Positions 54,779 to 64,000 of a stretch of DNA of 64,000 bases are shown one piece after another. Below the pieces are notes generated by a model. That model was not told the origin of the DNA, did no database searches, and saw only the letters and a program-made list of their open reading frames with translations. The stretch is from NCBI GenBank assembly GCA_911728435.2, contig OU452200.1, forward strand, positions 29,899,715 through 29,963,714. The letters run 5' to 3'. Origin of the DNA: Apoderus coryli (taxonomy: Eukaryota > Arthropoda > Insecta > Coleoptera > Attelabidae). Position 1 is the stretch's first letter. Each line of letters opens with the position of its first letter. Both the position numbers and the translations under genes were made by a program.

Positions 54779-56863
54779 CAGGGTGGTCCAACGAAAAGTT
54801 TGCACCTAGCTTTTCTCTTTTTTTTGTAGTCGAATGCGAAAATGCTCGGACACGTCGATTTTGCTTTTGAGGGGGACACATTTTAAACATATTTTTCGAT
54901 CTGCGCCTTTAACCCCCTAGCGGGGGTGAGTAACAACCCTAAAATTTTAAATGGAAAGAGGGGTCTAATGACATATCATTTGAAAGGACACAAAATTGTC
55001 TTTCTAATGATACCCTATTTGTCGAATTTTACTAAAACAGTTAATACGAAAACGACTTTAAAGACATTAAGCCGATAATTTTGGTATTAATGAGAAATAC
55101 AAATAAGTTTTAATTATTACGACTGAAAACAACTACAATCATTTCTAAATTATTTACTTTGAAGAAAAACGGGATTTCAAAAACACTATCTTATTTATCA
55201 GAACTAAATTCCTCACTAATCGTTTGCGTTTTTTGTTGAAATAAAAACTGCAGATACGTGTAGGAAAAGAATTTACACCGTTTATTTTAGTCTTTTCATT
55301 GATTCAGTTTGGTTGCTTCTCAAGTTATTTTACTTTTACCGTACAAAATGATTTATTCCATTCTAGAACGAGTTGAAATTGTTAAACTTTATTTTCAAAA
55401 TAATAGTAGTGCTAGACTTACGGCTCGCTTATTTAATGAGAGACATCCCGATAAAAATGTGAATGATGTGTACGTTGGCAAGTTAGTTAAAAAGTTTGTA
55501 GATACCGGATCTGTCTGTAATGTAAAACACCAGCCGCAGAAACCGATCAGAAATGAAGCTGTGGAAGTCGCTGTTTTAGGGCATGTTGAAATGGATCATA
55601 GTCAAAGTACCCGTCAACTAGCTGAAGCCTCAGGTGTCTCCCGTTCGTCCATAATACGAATTTTAAAAGCGTACAAATTTCATCCGTACAAAATCAAATT
55701 AGTACAGGAACTAAATGAGGATGATCCTGATAGAAGGCTGCAATTTTGTGAAGCAATGAGCCAGCGTTTAATTGAAGATCCGCAATTATTATTTAACATT
55801 TGTTTTTCCGACGAATGCACATTTTATTTGAATGGAGCTGTAAATAGGCACAATTGCCGTTACTGGGATGACAGTAACCCACATTTATTCCGTGAGGTTC
55901 ATACCCAGTATCCTCAAAAAATAAACGTCTGGTGTGGCATATTAGGAAATCATATTATAGGACCACTTTTTATTCCTGGAAATTTAACTGGTGAAGTGTA
56001 CCTAAACATGCTTGAAGACACAATTGATCCTTTAATAACACAAATAATAGAAGATGACCAAAATCATACTGCTGATCGGCTTTATTTCCAGCAAGATGGA
56101 GCACCTCCGCACTATGTGGCTCCTGTAAGACAGTTCTTAGATGACCGGTTCCCTGGACGGTGGATTGGAAGGAGGGGCCCAATTGAATGGCCTGCCAGGT
56201 CACCGGATTTATCGCCTTTAGACTTTTTTCTTTGGGGGCACTTAAAAAATAAATGTTTTGCCACGAAGCCCGAGTCCATAGAAGATCTTCGCCAACGCAT
56301 TACAGAAGAGTGCAGAAACATAACACCTGATATGCTACAAAATGTTAGAAATAGATTTGAACAAAATCTGTATTATTGTATGGAATCAAATGGGTCACAT
56401 TTTCAACATTTGTTAATGTAACGTTTTAATAAATCAATTTAACAGCTTGTTTACTTTTTTTACAAAGCAATGTTAAAACTAACAAACATTGGAATGTACT
56501 AACGATTGCAGGTGTTTTCACTCGCAATAATTAAAACTTATTTGTATTTCTCATTAATACCAAAATTATCGGCTTAATGTCTTTAAAGTCGTTTTCGTAT
56601 TAACTGTTTTAGTAAAATTCGACAAATAGGGTATCATTAGAAAGACAATTTTGTGTCCTTTCAAATGATATGTCATTAGACCCCTCTTTCCATTTAAAAT
56701 TTTAGGGTTGTTACTCACCCCCGCTAGGGGGTTAAAGGCGCAGATCGAAAAATATGTTTAAAATGTGTCCCTCAAAAGCAAAATCGACGTGTCCGAGCAT
56801 TTTCGCATTCGACTACAAAAAAAAGAGAAAAGCTAGGTGCAAACTTTTCGTTGGACCACCCTG
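54779..56863 (+). mobile_element. Intact DD41D Tc1/mariner-superfamily transposon with long inverted repeats
   Basis: 2085 bp, TA duplication at 54777-54778 and 56864-56865. Terminal inverted repeats start CAGGGTGGTCCAACGAAAAG and continue inward for about 365 bp (54779-55144 and 56499-56863) with very few mismatches. This is far longer than the ~28 bp of typical mariners. One uninterrupted transposase gene lies between. The near identity of the repeats and the open gene indicate a recent insertion. The spacing fits the DD41D (rosa/Visitor-like) group; assignment is from the motif count alone. Confidence 0.93.
55348..56421 (+). CDS. DD41D transposase (DUF4817 + DDE_3), intact
   Basis: 357 residues. 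The ATG at 55348 (CAAAATGAT context, MIYSILERVEIVKLYFQNNS) is preferred over the upstream one at 55309, because family alignments begin near the HTH and the extra 13 residues are hydrophobic noise. Domains: first HTH with the DUF4817 signature about residues 5-65 (LTARLFNERHP, VYVGKLVKKF); second HTH about 80-115 (STRQLAEASGVSRSSIIRIL); DDE domain with Asp155 (CFSDECTFYLNG), Asp250 (QQDGAPPHY) and Asp292 (SPDLSPLDFFLWG). Forty-one residues separate the last two. The WPARSPDLSP and LKNK blocks are complete. No stop or frameshift. It should bind the element's inverted repeats and cut at TA targets; that is family knowledge. Possibly still active. Confidence 0.93.
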   Translation: MIYSILERVEIVKLYFQNNSSARLTARLFNERHPDKNVNDVYVGKLVKKFVDTGSVCNVKHQPQKPIRNEAVEVAVLGHVEMDHSQSTRQLAEASGVSRSSIIRILKAYKFHPYKIKLVQELNEDDPDRRLQFCEAMSQRLIEDPQLLFNICFSDECTFYLNGAVNRHNCRYWDDSNPHLFREVHTQYPQKINVWCGILGNHIIGPLFIPGNLTGEVYLNMLEDTIDPLITQIIEDDQNHTADRLYFQQDGAPPHYVAPVRQFLDDRFPGRWIGRRGPIEWPARSPDLSPLDFFLWGHLKNKCFATKPESIEDLRQRITEECRNITPDMLQNVRNRFEQNLYYCMESNGSHFQHLLM

Positions 56864-56865
56864 TA

Positions 56866-57529
56866 CGTGTGTACATGTATTAACACTTCTTGTAGTTATT
56901 CTAAATTAGTGTACCTATACTCAAAAATTTTGTATATGGTAGTCTTCGTAGCTTTTGTCTCATAAAACATTGCTATTATTTGATGGACCAATATGCTATA
57001 ATCTATGTAGAAACTCATATTATATGCTAGATTCTGTACAATGAATAACGTCACATTACTAATAAATAAATAGTTAATTGAATTTTTCGAATATAAAGAC
57101 TTATACAGTCTACAAAAATTGATAGAAGTAAGGTTACGTTAAGAATCAGTCGATTGGTCTATGTTTACATTATTATATTGTAACACGCGGTCTAAATTAA
57201 TCAGTGCGTATTGAGCTTAATTAAAACAGTTTTTTTTATAGAAGGGTCAGTGATAAGTATGTATAAATATATCGTCTAAATTTTGTGTAAGTTACAATAC
57301 CGATTAAAATGTTAGTAAAATAAAGTAATTTGTTGGATTCTTTGACGGTGGTTAAAATTGCAGGATTCCTATAGGCATACTAATTTGGTTCTATTTTTGC
57401 CTTCTTTTTATAAAACTAGTAGTTATAGTACAAGAATACAATGATCAATTCTATGAGTAGTTTTTCTAAAATCCGTATAGAGGACCTGTCCAAGATCTTC
57501 CAGAGCCAAACAAACCTGTACACAATATA
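56866..57529. other. No gene seen
   Basis: AT-rich flank of the DD41D element; nothing recognised. Confidence 0.4.
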
Positions 57530-57930
57530 CAACAAAATTTGTGATGCTGGAATGGCCCGACATAAAGGATATAATATGTTATCATATATTGACCTGCGTA
57601 CTTAGTTATACAAGAACTATCCCCATACATTAACACGGGCGTAATTCTAGCAATCTTCCACCCCCGGACAAGTGGCGGACGTCAGAATTAAATTGAAAAT
57701 ATATACAGTAATGGGTCACACAAAACACCAATGTAATCCCTCACCAGAAAGCTGGTAATGCCATAGGTACCCGTCGACGTCGTTAACTTATTTTTGAGTT
57801 TCTTATCTGCACGAATGACATCTATATCAGAGATAACACCCAAATCGATCAAATCTGCATTGCCATACGTAGCATCGGCAACCGATAATCATGAGAAAAT
57901 TGTTAAAAAAGTTGTCGAATGTGTCGACGA
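57530..57930 (-). pseudogene. Non-LTR reverse transcriptase relic (N-terminal RT blocks)
   Basis: The minus strand gives KKLKNKLTTSTGTYGITSFL, VRDYIGVLCDPLLYIFSI, WKIARITPVLMYGDSSCITK and YAGQYMITYYIL. This is the order L..K..GPDGI.SFL.K, ..PL..IFN.SL, W...I.P..K.GD.....YRPI of LINE reverse transcriptases. One frameshift and several substitutions occur (GPDG became GTYG). Inactive. Confidence 0.7.
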
Positions 57931-58194
57931 TTTCCTATGAGCCTGTATAAACAGCCTCATTATCAACCAGGTATACGTGTGCTGTTCATATTGCCATGAA
58001 TACAAGACCACCACCTGCTAGGATCTTCCTTGATCGAAGCCTCGCAATTCCTTTTAATGTTACTTATAGCCCCCTATTGTAATGTAACGGAAAATGTCAA
58101 ATCAGAGAGCAACTCAAAAATTCTTCAGAACTACCCCACCTTAAGCAGGATATTTACAGTTTTCAGATTACTACAGCAATCCACCTTTCATATA

Positions 58195-59453
58195 CGAGGG
58201 TTGCCTTTTATATTTCGGGATTAGAGAACAAAAACAAATATTAATCATGGAAAATCACTTTATTGTTTTTCAAAATATTCCCCATGAAGATCTATACACT
58301 TTTGCATGCGTTTGAACCAATTGTCGAAGCACTTTTGCCACTCTGATTGAGGTATCTCCAAAATATGCAATCTGAATGCAGCAACTGCTTCTTCAGGTGT
58401 CGAAAAACGTTGACCTCTCAGTTTGTTTTTTACGTACGGGAATAAAAAGAAGTCATTCGGTGCCAAGTCAGGACTATACGGCGGATGACTCAACAAATGC
58501 TCTGGGTGCTCAAAAATGCAGTTGTTTGAGCCGATGTGTGAGAGCTCGCATTGTCGTGGTGAAGAGTGAACCGTCTTCGGCGGATGGTTTTCCTGATTTC
58601 TTGGAAGACAACTGGCAAACAAATGGTTGTGTACCACTCAGAAATGACTGTTCTGCGTTGTTCTAGGGGTACGGTTGCGGCATGCCCAGTTTTCTCGAAA
58701 AGACAGGCGACCATTTGCTTGGAAGTGCTTCGTGCGCGAACTACTTTTGTTGGATTTGGCTCATCTTGAAACACCCATACAGTCGACTGCTGTTTACTTT
58801 CGGGCTCATACGCGTAAATCCACGATTCATCACCTGTCACGATGTAATAGACGTGTTTCGAAGCAAAGCGATCGTATTTTTTGAGCATTTCTTTCGACCA
58901 ATCGACACGAGCCTTTTTTTGAGCGATTGACAAATTGTGTGGGATCCAACGCGAACAAATTTTTTTGACAGTCAAATGTTTATGCAATATTGAATGTATG
59001 CTGGTACTATTAATGCCTAAGGTTGTCTCAATCTCTTGATAGGTCACATGACGATCTTGCAATATCAGTTCGCGCACAGCATCAATGGCTTTCGGAAAAC
59101 AACTGATTTTGGACGACCTTTACGAAATTCGTCTTGGAGTGAACTAAGACCACGATTGAATTCACCATCACCTCATCGCCAAAAATTGAATTGAGTTCAT
59201 CCCTGCACTGTTGCTGAGTTAATCCACGTCGAAAGTTGTAAAAAATAATCGCACGAAAATGTTCACGATTTAATTCCATTTTTGGGCCGAGATGAATCTT
59301 TTAAGTTACTGTAAACAACACAAATAACGCTCGCATGTCAAAACGTTCTGAGTACGTATAACCTCAAAAATGTCCAACTTTACGATAGAGCTGTCAGTTG
59401 CCAGATTGCAACACCAGGGTTGCCAAATCCCGAAATATAAAAGGCCACCCTCG
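58195..59453 (-). mobile_element. Mariner transposon, sister copy 2, HTH deletion and frameshifts
   Basis: 1259 bp with TA duplications (58193-58194, 59454-59455) and inverted repeats as in 52158-53431, with one change in the right repeat (GGCCACC for GGCAACC). The minus-strand transposase starts at 59279 (MELNREHFRAIIFYNFRRGL) without the early frameshift of copy 1. It has lost about 28 bp encoding TSVYRWYGEF in the HTH, has a further frameshift near 59080 and a 4-bp deletion near 58495. All three catalytic Asp are kept (VTGDESW, HHDNASSH, APNDFF). Confidence 0.9.
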
Positions 59454-59455
59454 TA

Positions 59456-61112
59456 TAATTACTATATTTATTCATGTTGGATGTTCGAGTGCATAATGTC
59501 TTCGAATACGTTTGAAGAGTATTACAAAAATAAGATCAAAATAACCAGCAGAGTAAAAGATAAATTCTTTTGACCCTTTTATAGGGCAAACGAATTTGTC
59601 AGCTACGAGAAAATAAATAAAACGTATCTGCTGTTTTAGATTTGCATAAACTAAAAAAATTATTCGTTTTCTACCGACTTTGTGGCGTGAAAGAGATAAA
59701 ATGTATTCAAATTTATTCCATCAGAAGAATAGCAAAAATATTAAATGACAATTATTTCCCTATTTAGTGTTAATTAAAACGAAAAGAGATGAAATATAAT
59801 TTAATTTAAATCAAAAAAGTTTTTTTTTACTTTTATTTTTATGATAATTTAGAAACCGTTGTCGTTTGCGCTTATAAACGGTCTTGTTGTGTTGTTTGCT
59901 CTGATTACGATAAAAATAATTGAAGCGTAAATACAGCAAGGACATTTTCACGGTTATGGCAGAAATCTTTTAATGTCTAAGTACACTGCAAATACGAAAG
60001 AATTTTGTTTCTTGACATTGTAGTTGTAAAAGAAATAAAATCCTAATTTTGTCCGCTTCTAAGTACTATATTATTTGCATTCAAAATTTGCATTGAAAAC
60101 TGTTACATTCAAATAATTAAATTTAACATACATTAATAATTAACGTCATGAAAAGTAACTCTAATTAACACCTATCAATTATTACATTAAAGGTATTCTA
60201 AATCTAACTGACCTAACAACATAATCAGCTTCAATTCTAAATCATTTTGTGTGTATGTCGTAGTAAAGTATTTAAACACTCGGAGAGGGTACAGTGGCGG
60301 AGAAATATTTGTGTTTAAGCTATATGCCGCCAGTCGATTTATTTAAAACTCATATCTTTAGAGATCATCCCAAAAGATCAGAGATAATCAAAACTGAATA
60401 ACATTTGGTTCGTTCGTTATAAGACGATTTGGACTTTGTCAAATATATCTTATTTTTTCTTTTGGCACCTCTAGGATGATTTAGACTTACTTGGAAATAG
60501 TCTTTTGACGACAAATAATGTCGTTTTCACTGCAGCCTCACGAACTTATTGTGAACTAGACCTATGGCTAGTATAGGATGGCGTAACGTTGCAATATAAT
60601 CGATTATCACGTTCAAAGTTTAGGAAAGTTTTTAACAGTGCTTTGGTTTGCGTTCACCATTGTCCGGTACGTAATAAAATCTAGTCAGCTACTAGTGAAA
60701 GAGAGTCCTAAATTATCATAATAATAATAAGCATTTAGTCCCAACAGGTTAAACCCACTTACAGGAAATTCAATAAATACATTTTCGAATTAATTGAAAT
60801 GAGATACATATCAAATCAAGAGGAAAAAACAAACAAAAAAGCAACCAAATAAATACGTTACAAAACAAAACAATAAAAAAACTGATTAAATATTTCGGAA
60901 AAAAAATTAACTCACTCTGTCCAAGTATACTTTAAATTCTTAAAATAAATAAAATAAATAAACACTATTGACATTAAATACTACAAAAATAAATGCAATC
61001 AATATCAGTTCAATATTAAATAATAATCACTATCCATTAAATAAACTATCAGTAATAGCTGACAAAGTTGAGCCATGAATATCAAAATCACGACAACACC
61101 GATTGAAAATGT
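59456..61112. other. No gene seen
   Basis: AT-rich interval. A short run at 59470-59570 is open on the plus strand but begins inside the mariner inverted repeat and is not gene-like. No structural RNA found. Confidence 0.4.
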
Positions 61113-61275
61113 CACACATAAAGTAAACAGGACTTTGTAACAAAATATTAGTCCTGGCTGGGCCCACAGTGAACGTCGCGTCGCGTCGATTAAGCTAATC
61201 GACGCGACGCGACGTTCACTGTGGGCCCAGCCAGGACTAATATTTTGTTACAAAGTCCTGTTTACTTTATGTGTG
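61113..61275. repeat. Perfect palindrome: 80-bp arms, 3-bp loop
   Basis: Positions x and 122388-x are complementary from 61113 to 61192, with loop AGC at 61193-61195. I checked pairs at the centre, at 61141/61247, at 61151/61237 and at the outer end, and saw no mismatch on reading both arms. The inner 40 bp is GC-rich (GGCTGGGCCCACAGTGAACG, TCGCGTCGCGTCG) within AT-rich flanks. Arms carry no gene. Confidence 0.92.
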
Positions 61276-61307
61276 TTCAACTACGGTATAGCATACCGTA
61301 GTTGAAC
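61275..61307. repeat. Second perfect hairpin, 15-bp arms, same AGC loop
   Basis: GTTCAACTACGGTAT, AGC, ATACCGTAGTTGAAC. It abuts the large palindrome (sharing base 61275) and has the same 3-base loop sequence. Confidence 0.9.
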
Positions 61308-61394
61308 TGGTCTTTCATAAACAATGAGAAGTTTCACTCTATACTTTAAATATTTTAAAAGCTGTAGTTTCAATATCAATGGCAAAGCGAACCC

Positions 61395-61600
61395 AACAGT
61401 TAAGTATAGGATAAGGTGTTGTAGTCGCCGACACTGAATACTATACATTGACTACAAAAGGGAGTCCAATTTACCTTGTGCTCACTCCAATTATATGCAA
61501 TTAACGTGTTAATGGCAGATTTATCGTGGATTAGAGTCTCATCCAGACAAACAAATGGACGTACATGCTTTCTCGAACAATAGAGAACGGCACACTGGGA
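61395..61600 (-). other. Possible transposase-like coding remnant
   Basis: The minus strand reads RKHVRPFVCLDETLIHDKSA, INTLIAYNWSEHKVNW and CIVFSVGDYNTLSYT before a stop. RPFVCLDET resembles the first-Asp block of some DDE transposases, but the match is short. Lies beside the palindromes. Confidence 0.3.
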
Positions 61601-62399
61601 ATACAGACTACATATGTAATGTATTTACAGAGTGGCTTAATATAGGACGTTAAAGCATATTAATTACTTACAATAAATGTTAGTTTCTATACCTATGTTT
61701 GTTGTCACATAAAACGATTTAAACTCATTATTTGGAATTTTGCTAATAGATAAAGTTTTACGTGTAACAATAATATACACTAGTATAGCAATAACAGACT
61801 TAAACTTAGATTAGTTTTAACTTACTTAGTTACGAACAATTTGCTAAGTATTAAGTATTCAATGTGAATATACGTAAAATAAAATTGATAATCGCAAACT
61901 GAGCAATATCCATTCTCAAAATGTATCGCAAGTTCATAACAAGGGAGCTGATACCGAAAGGTCAACTCCACATTTTTTAAAACAATAAAATAGTTTTGGT
62001 CTCTGCCAAAGTTACAAAGGGAATAAAACTTACTAAATGATTTTTAAGATCTCTCTTTCATGGACAATTTTGAATTAAGCTTATAAATTTCTTGATTGCT
62101 GCTTTTAGCAAATCTCATTCTTAAAGAAAAGCATTGTTAGAAGCAAAAGCTACAGCAAATATGAATAAAACCATGTATAGGAATACCGAATTTACCATAA
62201 GTTTAGCATTTGCTCTAATAAAACTGAAGGTACGTCAGTAGTAGACTTCGTGTGTATGAAGCAGCATCTAAATTGTGAATTATGTTTTTAAATCAAATTA
62301 GAGCAGAGAAATATTACAAAAAAACGAGTAGAAACATTACCAGGTGATTAGAGAAAGCTCTTCCGTATTAGTGAGGAAAATGACACCACCCAAACAAAT

Positions 62400-62960
62400 T
62401 AAAGTTTTTTTAAGGCACATTTCTATCCTGGTTACCAAAATAGTTTTGGTGAAGTCATTGGAATAAGACAAAGCATTGTGTCAAAAACAATTACTGAAGT
62501 GACAAATAAAATAATGGATTAAATTTCCATGTTCCGCGGAAGAAATTAGAGAAGGGGAAGTTTCGCAAGAAAGATATAGTTTTCCTAGTGTAGTAGGAGC
62601 ACTGGATTGTACACATGTGCGAATTCGGAAAACTTGGGACTATGGAGACGAATATATAAACAGAGAATGCTTTGGAAGCTTAAATGTCCAGGCAACTAGT
62701 GATTCCTTGGATAGATTTACAAGTGTAGATGTGCAATGGTCTGGATCCACTCGACAGCAGAATATGGAAAAAATCCAACGTATGTTCAGTCATGCGCCGC
62801 AATACAGGAAATGGTGTACTTCTAGCAGGTGAGGGTTACGGATCGTGAACGATTTGCTACAGAGCAAAAGCATTACATTATTAATTCAACACGAAGAAAG
62901 TGCTTTTGCCACTACCTTCTACCTCGCAGCGTTTGATTTTGCTTTTATATTTTACATGAA
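62400..62960 (+). pseudogene. PIF/Harbinger (HARBI1-like) transposase relic
   Basis: Blocks in order with frameshifts: YQNSFGEVIGIRQSIVSKTI and TEVTNKIMD (N-terminal HTH), then LDCTHVRIRKTWDYGDEYIN (first-Asp block, cf. IDCTHV.I..P....E.YINRK), CFGSLNVQATSDSLDRFTSV and DVQWSGSTR (second block with DV.WPGS.HDS), and GEGYGS-like text at 62827. At least three frameshifts or stops. The longest open part is 62617-62832. Ends not found. Confidence 0.8.
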
Positions 62961-64000
62961 GCAATTGCTTCTGTTTTACTCATCAGACCCAATACTTTTC
63001 TAAAGGCTTTTAAAATCGTCTATGTTTATAATATATAATAATAATACTAATAATAAAATAAATGGTCTTTATTTTTAACTATATGAAAACATTCTTAGAA
63101 TTAAGCTGTTGAATTTTGCGGAACTGCAAAACTGTTAAAGCGCAAACTAAGATCATGCAACTCAAATCTCAGCAAAAGAATATCGAAATACTCCGGTATA
63201 TGAAATATAATGAATTTATAAATCAAGTAAACGTTGATATAATGCAAGTATATCCAGCATTAGGTATTTTATTAAGAAGTAGTAATATTAATTTGATAAT
63301 ATTAGCTTAGATGCGGATGGATCGATTATTTTACTAGAATAACTTTATGTTCATAATCAATATAATCTTTGAATGATACATAAATTTAATCGTAAAAAAG
63401 GATGCAAGTTGAACGTTATCCAGCCACCCTCGCAGCTGCATCACTTCCGTATCCCAAAAATTTGACTGAGTCTGTATTAGGTGATCAGAAATTCTTTGAT
63501 TGATCCATGCTCAAGAATAGCTCTAAATAAAAAAGAAAAAAATGTTTTTGGTTTCGTTGATATAAACTAAACCATTAAAAAAATTGTTGAAACCTTATTA
63601 TCTAAGCTTGCTCAACAAGAGTTTAAAGTTTAATAGCCCACAATTCGTATAATACAGAAATTGATTATTAAAGTAATTGATATTGATTACATCTAAATAA
63701 TTTGAATAAAATTAACCGCATCTTAATACGATGTGATTGATGGACTTCACAATCGTTTCTAGTGAACTTAAAGGAAATTATGAGTTATTGAATGTGGTCA
63801 TTTAAATAAACGCAATATATCGGTCGGCACGTCAAAAATATTCTTATGAAGCAATATGAAACTTTCAGGATTTCGTCTCTACATCTTTGCATTGACTACT
63901 GATCAGCTGTTTAATAAGATTATCTATATAATAACCGATAATTCAGAGAGCTGATATCAAGTCCGATAGAAAATTGTACCACGGAAGATCATCATGCCGT
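62961..64000. other. No gene seen
   Basis: AT-rich right edge of the window. The small open frame at 63116-63310 shows no family feature. Confidence 0.4.

Noticed and set aside
55309..55347. Upstream ATG as start of the DD41D transposase
   Set aside because: The 13 extra residues are hydrophobic and precede the conserved N-terminus; the ATG at 55348 has better context.
1..64000. CRISPR arrays, rRNA genes, bacterial operons
   Set aside because: No regularly spaced direct repeats with unique spacers, no rRNA blocks and no tightly packed prokaryotic genes were seen.

Overview
The window looks like an AT-rich insect chromosome. The evidence is one host gene with conventional GT-AG introns and phase-matched exons, set among mariner, Tc1, DD41D, PIF/Harbinger, Ty3/Gypsy, tyrosine-recombinase and non-LTR elements of types common in insects. 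I cannot name the order or species. There is no bacterial-style operon, CRISPR array or rRNA.

Host gene (1-20547, minus strand). Seven internal exons were joined by reading GT-AG borders and checking phase: 20547-19517, 19234-18842, 13973-13694, 4471-4103 (or 4118), 3244-3017, 2954-2769 and 238-1, continuing off the left edge. They encode a low-complexity protein: a Gln/Asn/Ser/Pro-rich part ending in an acidic run, then Thr/Ser-rich segments, then a C-terminal region with eight copies of a motif close to (D)ISALLPPGYK. The first exon and promoter were not found. Long introns hold transposon debris.

Mobile-element territory (20.5-64 kb). Best preserved are a 2.1-kb Tc1/mariner-superfamily element with ~365-bp terminal inverted repeats and an intact DD41D transposase (54779-56863); a DD34D mariner with one stop and one frameshift (50313-51644); two sister mariners damaged in different ways (52158-53431, 58195-59453); and a 5'-truncated Ty3/Gypsy pol open from the YMDD motif to the integrase C-terminus (31238-33541). 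Relics include at least four more DD41D-type transposases, Tc1, PIF/Harbinger, a Crypton-like tyrosine recombinase, five non-LTR fragments and a gag-like relic. Several foldback repeats are unusually clean, notably a perfect 80-bp palindrome with a 3-nt loop (61113-61275).

The observation most worth following is a small repeat family carrying a type I hammerhead self-cleaving ribozyme, seen in four copies (1612-1710 minus, 2291-2382 plus, about 17480-17552 plus, 42964-43062 minus). Core, stem II, a 3-bp stem III and an extended stem I are all readable. One copy has a different stem I sequence that still pairs, and a 3'-terminal hairpin is likewise kept in structure rather than sequence. Three copies keep the catalytic core intact; the 17.5-kb copy has lost pairs. 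This points to a non-autonomous, RNA-level (retrozyme-like) element.

All calls are by eye, with no database search. Relic boundaries are approximate, usually within tens of bases.
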